A stretch of DNA of 64,000 nt from Azolla caroliniana (GCA_043228905.1 JBHGNT010000014.1:12152001-12216000), one strand, 5' to 3'; shown: positions 18,705 through 30,182, counted from the stretch's first letter. Made by a program: numbers and translations. The notes: generated by a model from the sequence alone, not told the origin.

Positions 18705-19530
18705 ATGAACACACAAATGGGTACCTCGCTCCCTAGTGAAAAGCTAGACCAGAGGAATTATTCATCTTGGGAGTACAAGATGAACCAATACCTTGTCATC
18801 CAAGGGTATTGGAGCTACATCAATGACGCACTCGAAAACAAACCCGACATCACAAACACCAAGTACCCAACGTGGGAGCAAGGAGCAAGTCAGGTAATGT
18901 ATTGCTTGGCAACATGTCTCCACGACCACATGCTTAGCCACATTCGAGACATCAAGACACCTAAAGAGGCGTGGGAGAACTTGAAGAAGATGTTTGCCAC
19001 CAACACGACCGCCCAAAAGCTTCAACATTGACAAGAGTTGAACAACATTCAACAAAAGGATATGTTTGTCTCAGACTACACTACCAAGATCAAGAGCATT
19101 TGCGACTCGCTTGGCTCCATCAACATAAACATTGACGAAGACGAGATGGTTCAAGTATGCTTGGGGGGCCTCGCACAACGATTGGACTCGTTGAGGATGG
19201 CAATCTTAGCGAGGGAAAACCCTACTTCTTTCTTCGACCTTCAATCAATGCTATTGGTCGAAGAGAACCACGTCCGAACAAAAAGCAAGACATCGGAAGG
19301 ACACATGTTCTTCTCAAATTCAGATGGTGGCCAAGAATGAGGATGAGGCGGTAGAAGAGGTCGATTCGATCCAAAGCTTCAACAACAAGAGGGAAGCTAT
19401 TGAGGAACCTTTGGAAGAAAGGGGAGCTTCAATGCCGAGCAAGGTCGGCAAACAAGGCCCACAACTTACAACTATTGCGGGAAAATCGGCCACCGCAAAG
19501 AGGAGTGTTGGAAAAAGAGAAGTGAGTTGG
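18705..19530 (+). pseudogene. CopB Gag
   Basis: Copia Gag of the UBN2 type: SWEYKMNQYLVIQGYW near the start, then LSHIRDIKTPKEAWENLKK. One TGA (19029) splits the frame, which resumes in phase (QKDMFVSDYTTKIKSICDSL, FFDLQSMLLVEE). After a frameshift near 19320 comes the zinc knuckle NYCGKIGHRKEECWKK (19470-19520). RNA-packaging protein, now non-functional. Confidence 0.88.
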
Positions 19531-19540
19531 TCTATTCATA

Positions 19541-21133
19541 ATGAGACATAGAGTGAACTCTACGTCAGTCTCCGACTCCACGAACAACCTCAACTCAGAA
19601 GACGTGTGGTTCGTCGACTCTGGTGCTTCGTATCATATGACGTCACACCAAGAGTGGTTCTGTGACTTAAAAACGCCGGACCGACCCGACTTCATAGAGA
19701 TGGGAGACGACACAACACATCCCATTCATCACATCGACAACGTTCCATTCGTCAACGACGGTCAAAACAATTGCATCAAGAATATATTGCACATTCCGAC
19801 AATAAAAAAGAATTTGGTCTCAGTTGGCCAAATCTTGGAGCAAGGCATGCAAGTTCGTTTCAACAACGAAGGATGCTTCATCGAGAAAGATGGCCGACTC
19901 ATAGCTAAAGGACGACAAGATGGTTGAATGTTCATACTCGATTCGAACGAGGTGAAATCGGCCATGTATGTCCAAGATCTCAAAACCAAGAAGAACATTG
20001 AATTGTGTCACAAACGAATCCACCACATAAACCTCCAATGACTTCAAGCAATGCAATCAAAGAGAGTCATCATCAGACTTCGGACCTTCGAGCCGAAACG
20101 AGTCGACCAAGTGTGCGAAGCATGACAAGTTGACAAACAACATCGACTCCCATTTCCGAAGGAGAGGTATGAAAGCAAAGGCCTCCATGACATCATACAC
20201 TCAGATGTATGGGGACCGGCTCAAACGCCGACGATCGGCGGATGCCGATACAACGTCACCTTCATCGACGACTACTCCTGCTACACGTGGATCTTTCCGA
20301 TGAAGAAGAAGAGCGAAGTGCTCTCCCACTTCCAAAAGCTCAAGGGCTAAGTCAGAAAAGAAATCGGTCGGCACATTAGATGCCCACGATCGGATGGAGG
20401 CAAGGAGTACTTCTCCGAAAAATTCATCTCCTACGTCCAATGTGAAGGCATTCGGAGAGAATTCTCATGCCGACACACAACCCAACAAAATGAAATTGCC
20501 TAAAGGAAGAATCAGCAAATATTTGAGGTAGCACACGCCATGATGCATGAGAAGCACATGCCAAACTTCTATTGGGTTGAAGTGGCATTTACGACCGTCT
20601 ATCTCATGAACCGGTGCACCACTAATGGAGTACATGAGCTTACTCCATACGAGCTCCTTGTTGGAAGGAAACCGATCCTATCGCACCTCAAAGTGTTCGG
20701 AAGCATTGCAAATGTACGCATCCCGAACGAACAATGACAGAAGCGCAATGTGAAGTCGGAGGAATGTATCCTCATAGGATACTCGTTCGTGAAGAAGGCA
20801 TATAAGTGCTAAAACCCTTCGACCCGAGCGGTTCGGGTGAGTCGAGACATAGTCTTCGACAAATCGGCATCTTGGTATAAGCCTAATTCAGCTCCACCCG
20901 ACCCAACCGAGGAAGAGTTGAATGTCAACTCGGAGGACGATATTCCGCCAAGTCCTTTACGAAAGGACAATCCAAGATCTACTGAGCTAAGTGGCCCACA
21001 TGAGTCTTCACGCAACCAAAGCACATCACGGCCAAGTCCGAACTTGGACAAAGGCAAAGGTAAGATGCCTAAATACGAAGTCGACACCCCGACGACAATG
21101 ATTCAGATGTTCGGCCCCCTCACTAGACAATAA
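19541..21133 (+). pseudogene. CopB protease and integrase
   Basis: VWFVDSGASYHMTSH at 19598-19645 gives an intact protease DSG. NLVSVGQILEQG follows. Integrase pieces: a decayed HHCC region, HSDVWGP (first Asp), FIDDYSCYTW, RSDGGKEYFS (second Asp), then QQNEIA followed by a stop where the third catalytic residue (Glu) is expected. The tail 20837-21133 is the acidic linker. About ten stops in total. There is no RT after it: RLSYNEYM, the block just before RT in CopC, is followed within 100 bp by the 3' end. Confidence 0.85.
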
Positions 21134-21464
21134 CTTTGGTGTACCCATCATGCGGACACCCAGAGTACAAAAGGCACTCATATCGGCGAGTGAAAAACTT
21201 CGACGCTCTTCTAGAGAGAAGAACCCCGTCACTCGGCTCAGCTACAATGAGTACATGGCCCGAACACAAGCTCGGGAGCCTGAGATCTCGTGACCCACGA
21301 TGGGTGGAAGCAGTCAGCCTTCGCCCATTTCAAACTACAAGCCTTCATCACCAGCTTGAGGGGGAGGAACCGAAACTACCATGAAAATGCCGACGTTGAA
21401 AGCCAAAATCAAAAGCTCGACACCGCCAAAAGCAAAACCAAATGTTGGATGCCTCACACTTGAG

Positions 21465-21890
21465 CTTGAGGGGGCGAGTTGAGATATCAAGCTCAACTTA
21501 GTTTAGTCGTTTAGTAAACACGCGTAACTTAATAGTTACTTAGAGAGAATCTAATTAGTGTGTTGACCTTAAAGCCTTGAGTGGGATACATTGTAGATTC
21601 TCCATTCCCATGTTCATTTAATATAGGACTTACACGTTTGAACCTATATTCTACTCACACATGTGCACCTTTGCACATGAGATGTATATATACCTCATTG
21701 TGAGTATTTTTGTATTTGATGATGCTTTCTAATATAGTTAATTATCCCCCATCTTGTCTCGTTGTTCATAAGTGTTAACTTCCTCTCTCTTCCTCGCACA
21801 CACATACACACATACCATTTAATCTTTCGCTTAACTTAATCACATAACTAGACACTAATTAACCCATAGTTAATTACCTAATTCTTAACA
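21465..21890 (+). repeat. CopB polypurine tract and 3' LTR
   Basis: CTTGAGGGGGCG (21465-21476) abuts the 3' LTR (21477-21890), whose first base has mutated (AGTTGAG for TGTTGAC). The LTR ends CTTAACA before the ATTAT duplication. Confidence 0.85.
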
Positions 21891-22560
21891 ATTATCTTGT
21901 GTATTGTTGTGAATAATCTTGTGTATTGTCATCATTATACTCTCAGCTGTCGCCACTGTTCGGTTCCAGATTGCGGCCACCGTTCGATCCAATTGAGTTA
22001 GTTCCTCTAGTGGAAAGAAAAGTGCAAAGCACCTTCTTGCCAGTGATTCATCAAGATTGTTGCCGGTTCGATTTAAAGTTAAAAGAAAAGTGTTGCTTTG
22101 CTGGATTCGCAGATTATGGCTAGAAGATGATATTGGCTTCTTGCATGATCCTTCTGAATTTTACCAACGGAATTTCGAAATTGTTGGCACCACTTTTCAA
22201 TCTTGGATTTTTGCCACTGTTCGATCCGAATAAGTTAGTTCCTCCATTGCGACCATTGTATGCTCCGTTGGCACCACTGTTCGGTCCTGGATTGCTGCTA
22301 CTGTTCGATTCGACGGAGTACACTCCTCTATTTTCACCATTGTACTCTTAGTTGCCGCCACTATTCGGTTCTTGATTGTTGCCACTGTTCAATCCGACTG
22401 AGTTAGTTTCTCCATTGCGGCCATCTTAAGCTTAGTTGTCGCCCCTGTTCGGTCCTGGATTGCAATAAGTGTTCACGCCGACTGGTAGCCATTGCATCTA
22501 CATCTTCGTCTGTTGATTATCTTGTGTATTGTTGTGTATAATCTTGTGTATTGCAGAATA
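21891..22560. repeat. 84-bp tandem repeat array, right block
   Basis: Continues the array split by CopB. Repeat units at about 21935-22010 and 22176-22460 are separated by about 160 bp of unrelated sequence. The unit end GTAGCCATTGCATCTACATC plus TTCGTCTGTTGATTATCTTG at 22488-22526 copies the left block (18071-18106 joined to 21891). A larger segment was therefore duplicated before CopB inserted. Confidence 0.75.
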
Positions 22561-22850
22561 ACTTGTGTATTGTTGTTGCAAATAGTCATCACTATTCATT
22601 CATGACGATGGTTGAGTAGCTTTCACTCCGCTACAGCAAACATAAACTTACTGCCACTGTGTGCTCTTGCAAATGGTGGGATCGCTCCTGTCAATAACCG
22701 GTTTGCATGTGGTATAGTAACTAGCTACATGTCTTCTTTTGTTTCAATTTACTAATGAATATGTCAAGCCAAATGGAAGGAGGAGGGTGTTTACCAACAA
22801 CCCTCATGGATCATCAGGATAGGGATGACGTTATCAATACACAACAAGTG
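22561..22850. other. Spacer, no gene seen
   Basis: No recognisable coding or repeat structure. Confidence 0.5.
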
Positions 22851-23370
22851 ATATGAAAGTATTGGGCAGAGAAAAAAGGAAACATTGTCAACTTTTAAAG
22901 GATAAGAAAGACACATTCACTAAAGGTAAGGATAGTATTAGTTGCAATGTAGGTCTGAAAACCATTGAGAATGGAAGTAATAAGACTACTATCATAGAGA
23001 GAAAGGTTCTAGACTACTTCAATGTTTAGACCAAGCACATCAACAATGAAGACAAGAAGGTAGTACTTTATGAAATACTAAATGATCCATCGATAAAGGA
23101 GTTAGTTGATTCTGATGGTCTCAATGCAAACATAAAATCTGTACTAGTAAATAATCTTCGTAATAGTTTCGTATCCATGAGCAGGTTAGAAGATGATCTT
23201 GTCATAGAAAGGTCTAGTCTAATGATGTTACTTAATAGTGATGTTGACGATCTTAACATCAGTGTGCTATATAAGGTAATTTGTGTTAGTAGAAAAAGTG
23301 TGTACAATACAATGAACCGTATTATTTCAAGTGGTGAAGGAAGTAGTCTCCTAAAGCTAACAATAAGATG
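22851..23370 (+). pseudogene. Decayed protein-coding segment of unknown function
   Basis: A plus-strand frame with one internal stop (TAG at 23027) reads KRKHCQLLKDKKDTFTKGKD, ERKVLDYFNV, KKVVLYEILNDPSIKELVDS, NANIKSVLVNNLRNSF and LEDDLVIERSSLMMLL. It has the charged, helical look of a real protein rather than chance. The last part (23271 on) follows a GTAATT that could be an old splice donor. I do not recognise the family. It ends where CopL gag sequence begins on the other strand. Confidence 0.4.
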
Positions 23371-23695
23371 TAAGCCAGGTTGGATTGATTTTCTTGAGTT
23401 GCTTCAATGTAACTCCAATAGCCTTGGTCAACAAGGTATTGATGCATCTTGTATTCCCACGATGCAAAGTTCGACCTATCGAGTTTCTCAGTAGGAAGAG
23501 CACTTCCCAACTGAGTGTTCATGGTGTCGTTTTTTTTCTATGTTGTTGAGCCGGTTCTGTTTGATCGTGGGCATGGGACACAACACAGTTGAACAAGTTT
23601 TTCTCATACTACCACACAATTTGATACCATGTAAAGAAATGGAGAGTGTAGATGATCTCGTGCAGTAGAGGGAAACTGTGTGTGTTTGTGTAAGA
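23371..23695 (-). mobile_element. CopL: 5' end fragment of a Copia element
   Basis: On the minus strand: an LTR end fragment (23695-23630, TGTAAAGAAATGG edge shared with CopJ), primer-binding site TGGTATCAAATT (23629-23618, initiator-Met type with changes), then the first 50 or so codons of Gag from 23522 (SALPTEKLDRSNFASWEYKM, closely like CopB and CopC Gag). Truncated at both ends. Confidence 0.75.
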
Positions 23696-24120
23696 CAATA
23701 TCATTTTCAAAAGTAGTAGCAACTTTGGCCTCATTTCAGATTATGTATTCTTATGTGTCTTGCACTTGTGACTACTTTCCTGTACAATAAAATAACTTAC
23801 AAAATAGATTCCTATCATATTGTGAAAACCTTTAGAATAACCATTTTTGTTGTGTCAAATAATTCTATCTGAACATGTATGAGTGAAATTAAATCTTATA
23901 TTGATCTAATACAACCACAACATTGTCAATAGTCCTTTGTAAAATGGCATCATTTATACTCTTGATTATTATCCTTTGTCTTCAAATATCTTAACAGTGA
24001 TACATCCATGTAAGCGTTTTAATAGAGTATTACAAATATGAAACAAAAAATATGTATTAATTTAACTAGTTTGTTTTCCTACAACATTTTTAATTTAGGA
24101 AGAATGCAATCATTGTTATG
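23696..24120. other. AT-rich spacer, no gene seen
   Basis: No protein-like frame. Could include decayed LTR sequence of CopL, but no boundary is visible. Confidence 0.5.
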
Positions 24121-24169
24121 CGGGTGTTGGTGGAAGAGAATTAGCTAAGTGGAGAATAGCCAGATGCAA

Positions 24170-24540
24170 GGGGAGTGGCCGGAAAAGAGAGTTGAAGCCA
24201 GAACCAATCAAACCAAGGGGAGGTAGAGCCGAGCGAGGCGATAGAGTTGAAAAGGACCAAGACATGGGCAGATGTGGTCAAGGGCCTGAAGAAGGACGAA
24301 TCGGAAATAGTTGATTCAGATAAGAGCTAGAACAAATCGGTACTAGCTGATTTGATTGAGGAAGGTAATTCAGATAAGCCGAATCACACAAAGGCCAAGC
24401 GGACAAGAAGGCAGTTGAAACCAACACCGAGACGGAGGAGCCGATGGTTCGAGGGGCGCCAATACCACGACAACGAGGGAGTTGAGAAGGGCTTGAGTAG
24501 CAGACAAGCAGAACGTTGGGGTCGAGGTGCGTGGAACTAG
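24170..24540 (+). pseudogene. CopE post-RNase H tail ORF
   Basis: A plus-strand frame with KRTKTWADVVKGLKKDESEI, a stop at 24328, then a basic run ending RRQLKPTPRRRSRWF. CopC has the matching KTKTWSDIVKGLKTEEELE at 35073-35129, in the same place between RNase H and the 3' LTR. Conservation between two diverged copies suggests a real extra C-terminal module of this Copia family, of unknown role. Confidence 0.55.
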
Positions 24541-24661
24541 ACGAGTCGAGGAGCGGACTGGACAAGGAGCACAAGCGAGGCGTCTAGACACCAAGAGAGG
24601 TTGGAATGACGAACTAACCAGAGCTAACACGGAGGGACCTCAACTTGAGCTTGAGGGGGAG

Positions 24662-25125
24662 TGTGGAGATACAAGCTCAACATGGGCCGAATTGGTTGAA
24701 GATCGATTGACTAGGTTCGAATCGGCTGAAGAAGCCGAGAGTCGAGAGTCGAGAGCCGAATCGAATAGAGTTCGATTCGGGGATGTTGAATCGGATGGAA
24801 TTCGGTAGGCCGTTGGAGGCCTATATTCCTATTTAGTAAATAGGAATATTATAGGTAGAATTAGTGTCAAGCTCATTTATGAGCATTCAAGTACTGATGG
24901 TACTTGTGTTAGCCCACTTGCCAGGGCTTGTATAAAAAGCGCTCACTGAGCACGGTGTATGTACAAAGATTTGATTATTGTTGAATACGAGTTTTGTTGT
25001 TTGCTCTCTTTGTTTGCTTCTCTATCTCTCATATTCTCTGTGTTTACCTAATTGTCAAGTTTCCAAATAACCGACTGTGTACTCAGTGTCTTTTGCACAC
25101 GCTTTTGCACACGAATCTTTTTACA
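24662..25125 (+). repeat. CopE 3' LTR
   Basis: 464 bp, TGTGGAG...TTTTACA. Contains the perfect palindrome ATTCCTATTTA-G-TAAATAGGAAT near 24824-24846 and TATAAAAAG near 24935. Confidence 0.8.
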
Positions 25126-25945
25126 CAATCAGATCCGAATGCACCTCGAGGACTAGGAGAAGATAACATTCATTACCGAGTGGGGTGTTTTCGTGGCAGT
25201 AGTAATGATGTTCGGTCTGAAGATGGCTCTTGCCACATTTCAACGTATCATCACCGGGATTTTCGGTGAATATATTCCATCCTTTATGCAAGTATTTCTA
25301 GATGATTTTGTTGTTTACAATTGGCAACTAGCGCATCTCGACAAGTTATGTCTATGCTTGGAACATTGTCGGCACGCTCGGGTAAGGCTTAATTCGACGA
25401 AATGAGTGTTCAGCGTATCCAACGGCGCCCTACTCAAGCATATCGTGAGTCGAGAGGGGACCACAATGGACCCAGATAAAGTCAATACCATCTTGGCTGC
25501 TCTGGCTGTGACCACCGCAAAGGCCCTTACCCGGTTTTAGGTCAAATTCGATGGCACAACTGAATGCTCCGCTAACTAGGCCGATTTCGTGGCTCCGTTA
25601 CGTGCGATGGTTCACAGAATGCCTTTTTGATGGACAATAATAGAAGATGAAGCATACAAGGCCCTATAGGTCATGTTGTCTCACGTGTCTATTGTACAAC
25701 CACCCGATTGGTCAAAACCTTTCTATGTTTTTGTCCACGCATTCAACGTGACCATTGGGAGTGACTTAATACAGATGATGCCTCTGAATTGGTACCGGCC
25801 AGTCTACTATGCTAGCTGACGTGTCTCGGCTGGCAAAAGGAATTATTCGACCACGGAGAGAGAAGTGCTCGACATAATCTACAACATTACCAAGTTTCGA
25901 CACTATCTTCTCCCACGTTGTCTTGAAGATTTCCGGCTACGGTGA
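25126..25945 (+). pseudogene. GYP-F reverse transcriptase and RNase H
   Basis: Fragment of an old Ty3/gypsy Pol (same family as GYP-G). Frames read QIRMHLED, FITEWGVFVAVVMMFGLK, IFGEYIPSFMQVFLDDFVVY (the FLDD catalytic box), then the connection and RNase H (YYASXRVSAGKRNYSTTERE with the Glu block, FRHYLLPRCLEDFRLR). Many stops. The 5' half of Pol is missing because CopE abuts it. Interrupted at about 25945 by a 735-bp insert. Confidence 0.85.
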
Positions 25946-26680
25946 GAAAACCGAGAGGGACAAATAAATGGGGATGTGCAACATTGCACATGCACTTGTA
26001 AATTTGTATGATGAGAATAAGATAACAAAATGTAAAGGGGAAGGGTAATAATCTAAGGTGCTAAAGGTGCACCACGAAGTTCGTAGAGGCATAAATGTGA
26101 TGTGCACTTTGTAGAGTAGAATGAGTAGTGGGCATTGAGAGTGAATGTGATAGGAGAGAGAGAGTTAAGGCCCTACGATTTAAGATCAAGGGAGATATTC
26201 CCCATTAAAGGAAAGGGGATTTGACTCCCTCTTGTAATGTGCTCACCCCTTACTACTATAAAAGGAAGTGAGGGGTCATTTGTGAAGGGGTTGCCTATTT
26301 TGAGTGAGAGAGGTATACCACTTAGGTCGAGGGGTTCTATTCGGTTTTGAGGGTTTCTTCTAGGGTTTACTTCTTGGGTTTCTTTTAGGGTTTCTATGCT
26401 TCTTTGATTACTTATCTGGTTAGGGTTTTCTTGTACTTGTTTTGGGTGTGGCCTATGCGCCATTGGTTGTAATATTTTGTGAACTCTTAATATAGCATGT
26501 TGATGTTTCTTGTCTTGTGGGTGTATCTTGCCTCCATCTATTCTATTCTATGTTTATATGCTATTCTTCCTCTTCTCCTCTTGAGCTAAGATTCCATTTT
26601 GTTTCTTATTCCTTCTCCTCTACTCCCTAGTCCAAGACCCCCATGGTCCCGCCTCGGATCCTACACGCGCTCGCGGAATA
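25946..26680 (+). mobile_element. LTR-like insert in GYP-F
   Basis: Splits the RNase H frame (FRLR to the left, YRDNVNHSVV to the right). Starts TGAGAAAACC, has TATAAAAGG near 26260 and a pyrimidine-rich 3' half with repeated AGGGTTTCT-type blocks, as in a promoter plus leader. No ORF. Probably a solo LTR, but the right end and target duplication are not clear (TACGG/TACCG at best). Confidence 0.5.
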
Positions 26681-27227
26681 CCGCGACAACGTCAATCACT
26701 CTGTCGTCCTATAGTTGGTAACAAAGCAATCGCTAATAGGAAATTTGGCTCGATGGATATTGTTATTACAAGAATTTGAATTTGACATCCATCATCGCCC
26801 AACGGTACAATATGTGGTGGCCGACTACCTCAGTCATCTCGAATCAGGAAAACCAACCGAAAACGTATACAACGATCTTCTCGACGCCGAAGTTTTCGGA
26901 ATCACCTCCGCACCTCCGAACATGGATTCAGAAGATAGGTGGATAGGCGAAATGTTACACTTTCTAAGCATTGGTCTTCCACCCGACTACTTGTCCCTTG
27001 ACGAAAGAAGCGTTTGGTCGTCCGTAGTTGGAACTTATGCCTCGTAATCGACACGTTATACCACAAAGGCACGAACGGAATATGGCGCCGAACAGTTCGG
27101 AAGTTCGAGAAACACGCCATCCTTTAAGACGCACATTATGGTATCATTGGAGGCCACTTCGTGGACAATGCGACGGCCCGAAAGGTTTTGCAGAGTAGCT
27201 TATGGTGGCCAACAACACAGAAGGATG
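26681..27227 (+). pseudogene. GYP-F RNase H end and integrase N-terminus
   Basis: LVTKQSLIGNLARWILLLQE and HHRPTVQYVVADYLSHLESG match the RNase H-integrase linker of GYP-G. SEDRWIGEMLHFLSIGLPPD and, after a frameshift, the WWPTTQKD block just before the integrase zinc finger follow. Cut by CopD at TQKD. Confidence 0.85.
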
Positions 27228-27509
27228 TGAAGGATATGGAGTTCAATATGTAGGGGGAAGTATGTGAGGACCTGTAGGTTATGTGCACAACAAACAACAG
27301 AGAGAGTATGATAGAGGAAATGAGGGCAACGTAGACACAATTCGAAGATCTAATGGAAGCTCTCGTTATTATGTTACTCTTACACTCTCAGAGACTCTAG
27401 ATACAAGAATTATTTGTTATAATGTTAGGTTAGAACTTCCATTAGAGGACTACTCTTTCTATTCCCTTGTAAAAGGACTACTCTTTCTACTTACAATTGT
27501 ATGGGGTTA
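27228..27509 (-). repeat. CopD 3' LTR
   Basis: Matches the 5' LTR over about the first 200 bp (plus-strand order: ATGTGCACAACAAACAACA, TAATGGAAGCTCTCGTTATT) but not over the last 80 bp, which is the U3 start on the minus strand. The polypurine tract ACGGGGGAGA lies just right (27519-27510). Confidence 0.75.
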
Positions 27510-28484
27510 TCTCCCCCGTAAATCTAGAATACAATTTTAATCTAAAGTTATAGTTACAAGTTAATCGGCATATAGCCAAATAGGTAGAGGTGAAGTCGTT
27601 ATCTAACTTGATTTGGCTAGTTATCCGAATCAGTTGGATTGACTTGTTTGCAACATCTTGCATTGAGCCAGTTCGTGTCCGATTTTGTTTGGATCGCCTC
27701 ATGTTCGATTTTGACTCTTGGCCTTCGGTCGATCATTTGTTGTCAGCTCATGCTTGCTCCTGTGCTTCCAATTCTTTTGACTTTCCCTTGTTGGCTCGTC
27801 CGGTCGAGCAGGTCTTTTTGACTTACCTTCAGTTCCACGCTTGACGTTCTTTTGCTCAGTTGCTTGTCGTAGTCCCATCTTTGTCCTTAGTGTTCCAAAG
27901 CGTTGATTTGGGAGTGGCTTTGTCAGACAATCAACGATGTTCACCTCGGTGTCGATCTTTCGGACTTCGAGCTTCTTTTCTGTTACGAGCTCTTGGATGT
28001 GATTATACCGCACCTCAATATGCTTTGTCTTTGCATGATAGAAAGGATTACTGATGAGGTGTATTGCGCTCTGTGAGTGGCAATAGATGGTCAACGCTAG
28101 TCGGTCGATTCGGTTTGTTATAGAGAAGTTAGCAGTCAGTCAATGCAGCCAGATTGCTTCTTTAGCTGCTTCTGATGTTGTTATGTGCTCGGCCTCTGTG
28201 CTTGACAGGTTCGTGCACTCTTGAAGTTTTGACCTCCATGATATGGCACCACCACCATAGGTGAAGATGTAGCCTGATGTCAACTTCCAATTGTCCGAAT
28301 TCCTGGTGTAGTTGGAATTTGTGTAGCTTTCGACTTTGGTCGGGTTTGTTGATCCGAAAGATAACTGTGCATCTATGGTCCCTCTTAGGTACCTAAGATG
28401 TTCTTGACGGCCTCCCAATGCTTCCATCTTGGGTTTGACGTGTACCAGCTGACGACCCCTACGACATATGCAAGATAGAGTCAA
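27510..28484 (-). pseudogene. CopD RNase H and Pol C-terminus
   Basis: 28484-28140 reads GYIFTYGGGAISWRSKLQ and LSSTEAEHITTSEAAKEAIW (RNase H Glu block). 28094-27699 reads CHSQSAIHLISNPFYHAKTK (the DSQSA block with Asp changed to His) and KHIEVRYNHI, then a basic tail KRPARPDEP... before the stop. Non-functional. Confidence 0.85.
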
Positions 28485-29450
28485 GTGGCCACCATCGCGT
28501 ACATGATACTTCCTACGACTGATACGTAGGGTATCTTTCTGTTAAGCTCTCTCTCCTTATCTGGTAAAGGAGAGTCTCTGTCTGATAGTCGGATCGACAT
28601 CGGAAGCGGTGTTCGCGTTCTCCATAATTGAATCACCTCAACACCTTTCGGATGTAGTCAGACTGGGAGAGTCAGAGAGTTTTCGTCGTCCGATTTCACT
28701 CGATCCTCATGCCCAGTATGTGTCAGGCTTGTTTGAGTTCCTTCATCGCGAACTTTTCGTGAAGGTTCCGCTTTAGCTTTCCAATTTCGGCTTGATTGCC
28801 CCTTGCAATCAGCATGTCGTCGATGTATAGGATCAGATAGATCCGGGACTCATCTGATAGTTGCCGAGTATATAAACATGGGTTGGAGTGAGACCGACTG
28901 TAACCGAGTTGTCAGATGTAGGTGTCGAACTTTTGGTACAACATCCTCGACGCTTGTTTTAAGCTATACAGGCTTTTCTTAAGTCGACATACGAGGTGAC
29001 CTTCTTCCCCCATCACCGAGAAGCCTACCAGTTGAGACATGTAGATGTCTTCGTCCAGATCTCCGTGTAAGAATGTCGTCTTGACGTCCAACTACTCAAG
29101 CTCTAGGTCTTCTGTCACTACGACCCTGAGTAGGAGCTGAAGGGTGGTCATCTTGACTACTGGAGAGAATATCTAATCGTAGTCGACCTTGTGTTCTATT
29201 TTGAATCCCTTTGCGATGAACCGAGCTTTGTATTTGGGCTTTTCTGAATCAGATACATATTTGTACCTGAAGACCCATTTGCAGGATAGCGGCTGCCTTC
29301 CAATTGGTAGTTCAACTAGCTCCCATGTTTGATTCTGTCGAATCGAGTCCTTCTAGGATTGCATGGCTTGTAGCCATGTATCGGCGTCCGATGCAACCAT
29401 AGCTCCTTCATATGTGCTTGGTTCGCCTACATCGGTGTAGTTGACGTCGT
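28485..29450 (-). pseudogene. CopD reverse transcriptase
   Basis: Minus-strand fragments give CKWVFRYKYVSDSEKPKYKA, FSPVVKMTTLQLLLRV, LDVKTTFLHGDLDEDIYMSQ, VCRLKKSLYSLKQASRM and LILYIDDMLIARGN, so the YIDD box survives. About eight stops interrupt it. Order and motifs are standard Copia RT. Confidence 0.88.
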
Positions 29451-30177
29451 CGAGGCCTGGTCGATAGAACTCTATTGGCCTTCGAACTCGTCCAGATCTC
29501 TTGGGTGCCAAAGTGATTGGTTCGGATCCTTCAATCAGCTTTGTCAGGCGATCGATATTTGATGAACCACTGATGTTAGGAGTCCTGTTGGATGACTCCC
29601 CCCCTGTAGAGGGATTTCGGTGGTGTCACGTCATCCTCCCCTTCTTTGGGATTGATTGACATAACTTTTGCCTTGGACATATTGTCTTTGTTAGTTCTTG
29701 TCAATTGCGTAGTCGACCCATTTTCAACTAATGGATCTCTTGCCGATTCAGGGTCGGTAGGGGTGGTGTTGGCTCAGTCCATTTCGATTGTTTGTCAAAT
29801 TGCCGATTCGGCCCAGTGGGTCGGTCTTTCTACGACGTCTTTGTCGATTTCAAAAGTGACCTTTTTGCCCACTGTAGTCTATTGGGTCCATTCAGAGAGA
29901 ATAGAGTCTTCATTGAAGACTACATCACTGCTTTGGATCAACTTCTGGTTCTCTGGGTCCCATAACCTATAGTCGAAATCCCCATCGGTTCCATAACCGA
30001 GAAATATGCATTTTGTTGCATGGGGTGCCAACTTGGTCCTCTACTCCCTGGGGATGAATGCACAGGTTTCACATCTGAATATACGACGTCTGTTATAGGT
30101 CGGATGTTTGCCACTCCATAGTGCTTGTGGCACTTCGAACCTAATTGCTTTCGACGACGATAAATTTATCAGGTAAA
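29451..30177 (-). pseudogene. CopD integrase C-terminal part and linker
   Basis: Begins VYLINLSSSKAIRFEVPQAL, then CIFLGYGTDGDFDYRLWDPE and SSDVVFNEDS, the conserved post-core block of Copia integrase, and an acidic linker to RT. The frame continues across CopC to 35390 (EALQTA-VYLINL). Confidence 0.85.
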
Positions 30178-30182
30178 CTGCT

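Larger units (their letters stand above)
18107..21890 (+). mobile_element. CopB: internally deleted Ty1/copia element
   Basis: LTRs 18107-18537 and 21477-21890 (about 90% alike) lie between exact ATTAT duplications (18102-18106, 21891-21895). The initiator-Met primer-binding site TGGTATCAGAGC follows the 5' LTR. Gag, protease and integrase remnants are present, but reverse transcriptase and RNase H are absent. The pol frame passes from the post-integrase linker straight to the polypurine tract. It inserted into the 84-bp repeat array. Confidence 0.92.
24121..25125 (+). mobile_element. CopE: 3' end of a Copia element related to CopC
   Basis: Holds only the post-RNase H tail (24170-24540), polypurine tract CTTGAGGGGGAG (24650-24661) and 3' LTR (24662-25125). 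The rest is missing on the left. It directly abuts GYP-F reverse transcriptase at 25126. LTR features match CopC: TATAAAA after AGGGCTTG, GCACACG blocks, and a U3 palindrome. Confidence 0.75.

Noticed and set aside
24352-24808. Independent Arg-rich genes
   Set aside because: They are shifted readings of the CopE tail and its LTR, whose matching frame is the WADVVKGLK one.
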